Part shown: in pieces, positions 60,201 to 64,000 of the stretch | How the letters are laid out: the number at the start of each line of letters is the position of its first letter | Position numbering within the stretch: the first letter of the stretch is position 1 | Assembly: GCF_041821045.1 (NCBI RefSeq) | Contig: NZ_JBGUAW010000013.1 | Span: forward strand, 1 to 64,000 | Reading direction: 5' to 3' | Length of the DNA stretch: 64,000 bases | DNA from: Thiohalorhabdus sp. Cl-TMA | Lineage (GTDB): Bacteria; Pseudomonadota; Gammaproteobacteria; Thiohalorhabdales; Thiohalorhabdaceae | Program-made: the position numbers and the translations under genes | The notes under the pieces: generated by a model | Databases searched by the model: none | Told to the model about the DNA's origin: nothing | The model's input: the letters and a program-made list of their open reading frames with translations, nothing else

Positions 60201-60522
60201 CGACTGCTTCCGGGAAGGAACGCCCGCCCGGCTCGATAGTTTCGAGCCGATCCGTTAGAGGTTCCGTACCAAACAGGATGCGCAGCGGGCCTTCCGTCGT
60301 CAGCTCGGCGGTGGTGTCCAGGAGATGCGCCAGGGCGGCAAAGCCGGTAACCACAAGCGGTTCGGCAGAGCCGGTCAGATCGGCGGTGACCGTATCCTGG
60401 ACCCGCGCCCCTGCGTGATTCAGGGGGAAACGTTCGGCGGGTGGCCAGGCTAGCTCCGCATCCGACTCCCGACCAGCCTCCCCATCACCGAAGAGATCCA
60501 GGGTGTGGCTTACCATAGCCAA
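57253..60522 (-). CDS. PLD-nuclease / SNF2-type helicase, defence-like
   Basis: A large 1089-residue protein. The N-terminal phospholipase D-type nuclease domain (about residues 60-230) has the HxK motif QLHAKLYIGDDAAILGSSNF, plus a Ser-rich partner. It is followed by a superfamily 2 helicase: Walker A VLVADATGSGKTRMGAHLIR, DEAH box LLCVDEAHNFNNQGS, HVLLFTATPINRGPQDLIRV, later ALCSDSLAEGANLQAASALV and the arginine finger motif RVAEQRTGRVDRMDSP. The C-terminal 300 residues are unassigned. PLD plus SNF2-like helicase in one chain is typical of phage-defence or restriction-like factors. It stands alone, in an area rich in TA and IS remnants, and looks intact. Confidence 0.9.
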   Translation of the reverse strand: MAMVSHTLDLFGDGEAGRESDAELAWPPAERFPLNHAGARVQDTVTADLTGSAEPLVVTGFAALAHLLDTTAELTTEGPLRILFGTEPLTDRLETIEPGGRSFPEAVERYWLERGISLRLSARLLAFRERLRTGCITTRYLAGDRRQLHAKLYIGDDAAILGSSNFSASGLVRQWEANARFTRSGEARRYREAREIGENYWALGTPFDERLLELLDRLLQVVDWQEALARAAAELLEGGWAQALLRTMDPSGFEALWPAQRQGIAQALYILDRQGSVLVADATGSGKTRMGAHLIRAVQDRLVRSGALGHDGGVLIGPPAVESEWDGEALTAGAALRTFSHGHLSHSRGERHQRLLMALRQSRLLCVDEAHNFNNQGSNRSRQLLHHMADHVLLFTATPINRGPQDLIRVADLLGADNLEPVTLEAFQQMLRARGNRDGLTPQEAGALRAEIRKFTVRRTKRMFNALIDREPDAYRDYAGRPCRFPEHVPRTYDLDEVEADRSGARRIRALASQLYGVGQLTGRLELPVVLQKQGWDATKYLESRLLSASRLSQYRILAAMRSSRPALVEHLAGTEVAREAFSLEGFHKPDDTGAVIATVRGLRGHPPENHLDVDPPAWLTDSAAHAAACDHDADILEQILEEARALSPARERAKVAHLRNLTRHHERLLAFDSTLITLAHIRALLLAADPEARIWVATGSGGQAEREAVLRGFRPGREGQEGIALCSDSLAEGANLQAASALVHLDMPSVVRVAEQRTGRVDRMDSPHPRIEVWWPRDDPAFALTADERFVQRHAAVDQLLGSNLPLPEALQRTSGESVPTETLITEYEKAARFAETGQVEDAFESVRGLVEGPQALVDAATYEHYRTVSARVMARVSVVPTDTPWAFFCLAGSGERAPRWILLPSLDEEPQTTLEAVSDGLRRRLASDTGSMALDQSAAETLGRFVDRLAEAERGLLPRKKQRALTEMGAVLAGFERAASSRRDQPALEAYRAVRDVLERPDGNRSPDWEIVATRWLELVRPVWYRRLGEPRRARPLLLADIRDDLIAQEAELGPRALAAFRTVPEKEPPERRIAAAILGWTGPAAN

Positions 60523-60554
60523 AAGGTAACAAGTCTGGGTGGGTGCGGGAATCG

Positions 60555-61115
60555 CTAATCCCGGGAAGAGCTTTGAAAATCCGCGGCAAGGGCGCTCACC
60601 ACCCTGCTTTGGCCCTTCCGGAAGGACCAGCGCTCCCCATACTCCCGGTTGTAGCGCTCCGGATCCTCCACCTGCGCCAGCAGCGCCTCCTCATCCCGGT
60701 AGGCCAGGGTGGCCGGGCCAGTTATGCCGGGACGAACGGACAGGATCGCCGGCCCGTCCCCTCCAGGGCATCCGCATATCCCGGCACATCCGGGCGGGGC
60801 CCCACGAAGCTCATGTGACTTACCAGGACGTCGAACAGCTGCGGCATCTCGTCGATCCTGGAGCGGCGGAAGAAGCGGCCCAGGGGGGGAGTGAGGCGGG
60901 GGGGGCATGACCGATGGCAACAGTTGCACCCAAAGCCGAATCCAACCGCATGGTATGCAGCTTAACCACCCAGAAGATCCGGCCGCCCTGCACCACCCGC
61001 TGCTGGGTAAAGAAGCCATTGGCGCGGGTATCCAGCGTGGCCGCCAGCCACGCCGGCAGGGTGACTCAGATGGTAAGCGGCCCCCAGAACATCAAAGCCG
61101 CGCTTGAGCAAGGCC
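60555..61115 (-). pseudogene. Decayed sugar transferase (exopolysaccharide type)
   Basis: Parts of an undecaprenyl-phosphate glycosylphosphotransferase in three frames. LLKRGFDVLGAAYHLSHPA (about 61115) opens the domain. NGFFTQQRVVQGGRIFWVVK (about 61020-60961) is the basic-aromatic block. RFFRRSRIDEMPQLFDVL, VGPRPDVPGYADALEG (about 60880-60770) carries the DE and PRP motifs. LSVRPGITGPATLAYRDEEA is followed by QVEDPERYNREYGERWSFRK (60740-60620) and a stop at 60555. At least two frameshifts and a shortened start make it non-functional. It once initiated polysaccharide synthesis at the membrane. Confidence 0.75.
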
Positions 61116-61193
61116 TGCGATTTGCTGAGCCCTCGCGACCCATCCTCTCCTTGCACGGAAATTTCCAAGACACCCCTTTCCTCTACAATCTCT

Positions 61194-61619
61194 CTAACCA
61201 CCCCCACCCCACGGATTAACCACCTCCAACGACAGCCCGGCGAAGTCCTCGACATTACGCGTCGCCAGCTTAGCCCCCCGGCAAATGGTAATGGCCGCGA
61301 TCTGGGCATCGGCCATGCTGATGGGGCGCCCTTGCGCTTGGCGCCGCGTGACAAGCCCGGCATACACCTCCGCCTCCTCGGCGCCGAAGGAAAGCACCCG
61401 GTCCCCGAATTCCTCCTCAAACATGGTCCTTGCCAGGGCCTGGAGCATTTCCTTGCGCTGGCCGTCATCCAGACGCTCGATCCCGTAAAGAACCTCGGCG
61501 ACGGTAAGGGCGGTCACCGCCAGCTCTCCCGCCGGCCAGCCATCCACCCAAGCGACCACTTTGGTATTGGGCGCCGGGCGCATCAGCTCCGAGACAACGT
61601 TGGTGTCGAGGACGATCAT
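61194..61619 (-). CDS. PIN-domain toxin (VapC/FitB type)
   Basis: A 141-residue PIN ribonuclease. The metal-binding residues are visible: MIVLDTNVVSELMRP (Asp5), AVTALTVAEVLYGIERL (Glu), SMADAQIAAI (Asp) and KLATRNVEDFAGL (Asn/Asp). This pattern is closest to FitB. The start codon overlaps the antitoxin stop by 4 bp. It is intact and likely functional, cleaving RNA when free of the antitoxin. Confidence 0.93.
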   Translation of the reverse strand: MIVLDTNVVSELMRPAPNTKVVAWVDGWPAGELAVTALTVAEVLYGIERLDDGQRKEMLQALARTMFEEEFGDRVLSFGAEEAEVYAGLVTRRQAQGRPISMADAQIAAITICRGAKLATRNVEDFAGLSLEVVNPWGGGG

Positions 61620-61861
61620 TCCCGGAAGTCCGGCGAGCGGGGCGGCTCCTGCCGTTCAGGGGACGGCAGCTCGCAGCCACCGACCCCCTGGAACCGGCCC
61701 ACGATGCGGCTTCCCACCCCCTGCTCCAGCGTGGATGGGGCCACAGCCTGCCGGAGGATGTGTCGGACCTCCTCCTCCATGGACCGGCCATGCCGGGCGG
61801 CCTCGATTCGCAGCCGGTCCTTTACCTCGTCATCCAGGTTCCGAATGGTCAAATTCGCCAT
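61616..61861 (-). CDS. RHH antitoxin (FitA/VapB-like)
   Basis: An 81-residue antitoxin. The N-terminal ribbon-helix-helix domain NLTIRNLDDEVKDRLRIEAA continues RHGRSMEEEVRHILRQAV, and the C-terminal tail rich in Gly, Glu and Pro binds the PIN toxin. The ATG at 61861 begins the RHH strand. A perfect 25-bp palindrome 14 bp upstream is the expected self-binding operator. It is translationally coupled to the PIN toxin. Confidence 0.92.
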   Translation of the reverse strand: MANLTIRNLDDEVKDRLRIEAARHGRSMEEEVRHILRQAVAPSTLEQGVGSRIVGRFQGVGGCELPSPERQEPPRSPDFRE

Positions 61862-61874
61862 GGGCAGCACCTCT

Positions 61875-61899
61875 TTTATGCTAGCAATGCTAGCATAAA
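61875..61899. promoter_or_regulatory. Perfect palindromic operator of the PIN-RHH pair
   Basis: Two 11-bp arms, TTTATGCTAGC (61875-61885) and GCTAGCATAAA (61889-61899), are exact reverse complements around a 3-base centre. The TGCTAGCA core in each arm is itself self-complementary, as expected for two RHH dimers. It lies 13 bp before the antitoxin start, probably overlapping the promoter. Confidence 0.75.
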
Positions 61900-62000
61900 G
61901 GCCGCATCCCCTTCCATGGAGCTAGCCTCCGGTATTCGTCAAGGTAGTTGTCGCATCCCTGAGTATTACGCTGCGGCTTGTTCAGGGCCCTCCTGGGTTC

Positions 62001-62640
62001 TCACTCCGGGTTCAGCCCAACCGGCCCTGCCGGGTTCCAATTCCGGCTTTTGCCACTCCAAACCCTCGGGTTTTCCGCCTTGACCCGCGCATAGATGGCC
62101 CGACGCTTGGCCAGGATGGCCACACCCTCGCCGTTGTACGCTGGTGCGGCGTGACATACCCAATGCGGCTGTGCCGGTTTTCCTCGTTGTACCAGCGGAC
62201 GAAACTGTAGACCCAGGAGCGCGCTGCCGCCAGATCCGCGAACCCCTCGGTAGGGAAATCCGGCACGTACTTGCAGGTTCGGAATATTGCCTCCGCGAAG
62301 GCGTTGTCGTTGGAGACCCGCGGCCGGCTAAAGGACGTCGATCTCCAGGCGGCGCAGGGTCTCCAGCATGGTGGCCCCTTTCATGGGGGAGCCATTGAGT
62401 GCGCTACCGTCGGCTGATTGCTGCAGCCCTCGGCTAGCACGGCCCGCTCGACGACGTCAGCGCCCCAGGGCGGCCGACTCTCGGACATGGACCTCTCAGC
62501 CTGCTCAATCTTGCGCGGGTACAGGTCCGGGATCAGGAACAGGCAGTAAAACGGCCCCCGTACGAGAACGGGGGGCCAGGTAACGTCCCAAGACCCAACC
62601 TCGCAGGGCCTGTCCGCCCGGGTGGTCCGGCCACCCAGGG
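62001..62640 (-). pseudogene. IS3-family transposase (OrfB) remnant
   Basis: A DDE transposase in several frames. GSWDVTWPPVLVRG (about 62615-62574) has the first catalytic Asp and runs in frame into LYPRKIEQAERSMSESR, then VVERAVLAEGCSNQPT. A 4-bp deletion removes the second-Asp motif (HSDNGSP becomes HSMAPP) and shifts the frame. NGSPMKGATMLETLRRLEI, VSNDNAFAEAIFRTCKY and FVRWYNEENRHSRIGYVTPH continue in other frames, and the end PRVWSGKSRNWNPAG finishes at 62001. The type differs from the fragment at 48640-48960. Its front is fused in frame to the exonuclease remnant. Confidence 0.78.
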
Positions 62641-62878
62641 CCGCCTTCATACGCCACATCACCTGGTCGGGAGGGGCGCCATTCACGGCCAGGTGGTCCC
62701 GGCTGAGCCCGTGCATCTGGTGGGCCACCGGGTCGATGGGCTCGGCCCATTCCGGGATCCCGGTCGGATCGATCAGGTGGGCCGCCACCACGCCGGTCTC
62801 CGTGTTCCCCCAGGCCACCTCCAGTGGATAGCTTTCCGGGCCCAAACTCGAGGCCTCGAAGTCGAGGAAAACGGGCAT
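62640..62878 (-). pseudogene. Truncated DEDD exonuclease gene fused to transposase
   Basis: From ATG 62878 the frame encodes the first 75-80 residues of the same exonuclease found at 50645-51160 (PVFLDFEASSLGPESYPLEV, AHLIDPTGIPEWAEPIDPVA), nearly identical to it. After DQVMWRMKAALGGRT it passes in frame into IS3 transposase sequence and ends at 62381. ExoII and ExoIII motifs are missing, so it cannot be an active nuclease. The downstream 3' part of the original gene was not found. Confidence 0.78.
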
Positions 62879-62944
62879 CGTGGACGCTCCGCTTCAGCGG
62901 TTATCATGCAACATGGAAGAGGCAGGATACCGGGAGGTTCCGCC

Positions 62945-63400
62945 ATGGCCACCCACGACGAGGACTTCGCCCGATGGTGCCACAACCAAGCCACCCGCCT
63001 GCGTGAGATCGAAGGGGTCGGCCATGTCCTGCTGCCCGGCATCGACGTGGCCAATGTGGCCGAGGAGATCGAGTCCTGGGCCCGGCACCAGCTGCATGAA
63101 GCCACCCGGTTCGCGGAGGAGGTCGTGGCCACCACCTTGGCGCTCTCCCGGCGAAAGGACCTGCCCTGGGGCGTCTTCGAATATTGGGACGACCGCCAGA
63201 ATATCGCTCGGGATTGGCTGGCCGCCCAGATTGATCAATCCCCGAGCCTGCGCCCGCGATTGGAATCGCAGATGGGCGCAATCAACCCCGCGGGGCATAT
63301 ACAGGCAGAGCTTTTGTTCTGCCTTGCCGGCCTGCAGCCGCCCGAGTTTGCCCCGCCCGGGTTTACCCTCGCTGACCTCCTGATGGAGGCGAACCCATGA
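62945..63400 (+). CDS. DUF29 family protein 1
   Basis: A 151-residue helical protein of the DUF29 family: DEDFARWCHNQATRLREIEG, VANVAEEIESWARHQLHEAT, SPSLRPRLESQMGAINPAGH, and LAGLQPPEFAPPGFTLADLL near the end. DUF29 proteins are common in bacterial accessory regions and often occur in tandem; the biochemical role is unknown. A strong GGGAGG SD precedes the ATG. It overlaps the second DUF29 gene by 4 bp (ATGA) and is divergent from the truncated exonuclease gene, 66 bp away. Confidence 0.82.
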   Translation: MATHDEDFARWCHNQATRLREIEGVGHVLLPGIDVANVAEEIESWARHQLHEATRFAEEVVATTLALSRRKDLPWGVFEYWDDRQNIARDWLAAQIDQSPSLRPRLESQMGAINPAGHIQAELLFCLAGLQPPEFAPPGFTLADLLMEANP

Positions 63401-63864
63401 ACTCTGCGTACGAAAACGATTTTGCCCAATGGGCCACCGAGGAAGGCCGCCGGTTAGCGGCCCTCGCGGAGCATCCCCCGAGCGGGCTCACCGGCATCGA
63501 CCTGCCGCACCTCGCCGAGGAGATCGCCGGCTGGGCCGCGCAGGAAACGACCGAGGCCATCGACAGCGCGGCCGAATTCATCGCCTACGACCTCGCCTAT
63601 GCTCGCGCCCGGGAACAGGGCCTGCCGGACAACCTTTGGCGGCCCTGGCTCGGCCGCCGGGGGCAGGCCTGGGTATGGCTGACAAACCTGCTCAAGGGCT
63701 CCCCGAGTCTTCGTGCCTCGCTGGAGGAGCCGGAGAGGAGCCGACGCATCAACCGCCTGGGGCGGGCCGAGGCCCGGGGGTTGTTCCGCCATGCCGGGTA
63801 TGAGCCGCCCGAGATCCCGGAGCCCGCCTACACCCTCGAGGGTATTCTGCAGGCCTTTAACTAG
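63397..63864 (+). CDS. DUF29 family protein 2
   Basis: A 155-residue DUF29 paralogue: ENDFAQWATEEGRRLAALAE, LPHLAEEIAGWAAQETTEAI, GSPSLRASLEEPERSRRINR, and the C-terminus EPAYTLEGILQAFN. Only modestly similar to the upstream copy. It overlaps that gene by 4 bp and ends 4 bp before a convergent DUF2384 antitoxin gene that leaves the window. Two adjacent paralogues may form a heteromer. Confidence 0.82.
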   Translation: MNSAYENDFAQWATEEGRRLAALAEHPPSGLTGIDLPHLAEEIAGWAAQETTEAIDSAAEFIAYDLAYARAREQGLPDNLWRPWLGRRGQAWVWLTNLLKGSPSLRASLEEPERSRRINRLGRAEARGLFRHAGYEPPEIPEPAYTLEGILQAFN

Positions 63865-63868
63865 CCCT

Positions 63869-64000
63869 TTAACCGTGCAGGTTCCCGTCGAGGTAGTCGG
63901 CCACCCGGGCCAGCCCGGCGGGATCGCGCATGAGCTCGATAGGGCTCCCGTTAAGGTGTTGGTTGTAGTGGTTGAGCCACTGGCTCCGGGTCCCTGCATC
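63869..64000 (-). CDS. Xre/MbcA/ParS (DUF2384) antitoxin, C-terminal part, second copy
   Basis: Minus strand, running off the right edge. The visible 43 residues are a ParS-type domain: TRSQWLNHYNQHLNGSPIEL, MRDPAGLARVADYLDG. It closely matches the C-terminus of the antitoxin at 49153-49515. The start lies outside the window, so the N-terminal half cannot be checked. Going downstream on its strand, the next same-strand gene is the truncated exonuclease (62640-62878), with the DUF29 pair in between on the other strand. Confidence 0.8.
   Translation of the reverse strand, partial: DAGTRSQWLNHYNQHLNGSPIELMRDPAGLARVADYLDGNLHG

Noticed and set aside
63454-63999. 181-codon minus-strand frame at the right edge
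   Set aside because: It is out of frame with the DUF2384 C-terminus (63869-64000) and antisense to the second DUF29 gene.
1-64000. tRNA or rRNA genes
   Set aside because: No cloverleaf with a GTTCRA-type T-loop in a convincing context, nor rRNA-like conserved sequence, was found by eye; a covariance-model scan would be decisive.

Overview
The window is high-GC DNA with dense genes, short intergenic gaps, frequent ATGA stop/start overlaps and occasional GTG and TTG starts. Its gene content suggests a gammaproteobacterium: TonB/ExbB/ExbD, Fur-type operators, haem-type bacterioferritin, bacterial thiopurine methyltransferase, the RimK-like ligase / 7TM-transglutaminase / aspartyl-type protease operon and a DctB-like histidine kinase. 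A double-thioredoxin protein beside a DsbB relative would fit a sulfur-oxidising or halophilic lineage, but that is only a guess. No tRNA, rRNA, CRISPR array or complete insertion sequence was recognised.

Bases 1-12 kb hold a decayed P-type ATPase, a DJ-1/PfpI protein, a short-chain dehydrogenase without its catalytic lysine, a CaCA-type cation exchanger, a frameshifted small membrane gene, a DinG-type helicase, two paralogous propeller-like lipoproteins each preceded by AT-rich DNA, and an SRAP protein. Bases 12.3-20.3 kb form an iron cluster: exbB-exbD-tonB diverges from a TonB-dependent receptor, followed by a PepSY membrane protein, a small protein, a DUF2325 protein and bacterioferritin, with Fur-box-like operators in the gaps. 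Bases 20.7-35.9 kb are mostly sensory and regulatory: an orphan PAS histidine kinase, thiopurine methyltransferase, the RimK-like operon, EAL/HDOD and PAS-GGDEF proteins, a giant BTAD-cyclase-like-AAA-TPR regulator, and a GlxA-type regulator divergent from a cysteine hydrolase with a 21-bp-spaced direct repeat between them.

Bases 36-47.3 kb start with the first copy of a 1-kb Rpn-like repeat. They continue with an iron(III) ABC importer plus an FTR1-like periplasmic protein, an orphan Phd antitoxin, and an EAL / CBS-GGDEF pair behind a perfect Fur box. A LysR regulator and a DsbB-like/double-thioredoxin pair follow. Iron supply therefore appears linked to uptake, storage and cyclic-di-GMP signalling.

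From 47.8 kb to the end the DNA is accessory in character. It has YefM-YoeB and FitA-FitB-like toxin-antitoxin pairs, IS3-type transposase wreckage, two further Rpn-like copies, three outer-membrane-type proteins, a PLD-nuclease/SNF2-helicase of defence type, a decayed sugar transferase and a DUF29 pair. The most interesting feature is a recurring association of a DEDD-type exonuclease gene with Xre/MbcA/ParS (DUF2384) antitoxin genes. It occurs at 49.0-51.2 kb, where there is also a nucleotidyltransferase, and again at 62.6-64.0 kb. No RES toxin is visible at either place. In two of the three exonuclease copies the gene is truncated at or beside transposase debris.
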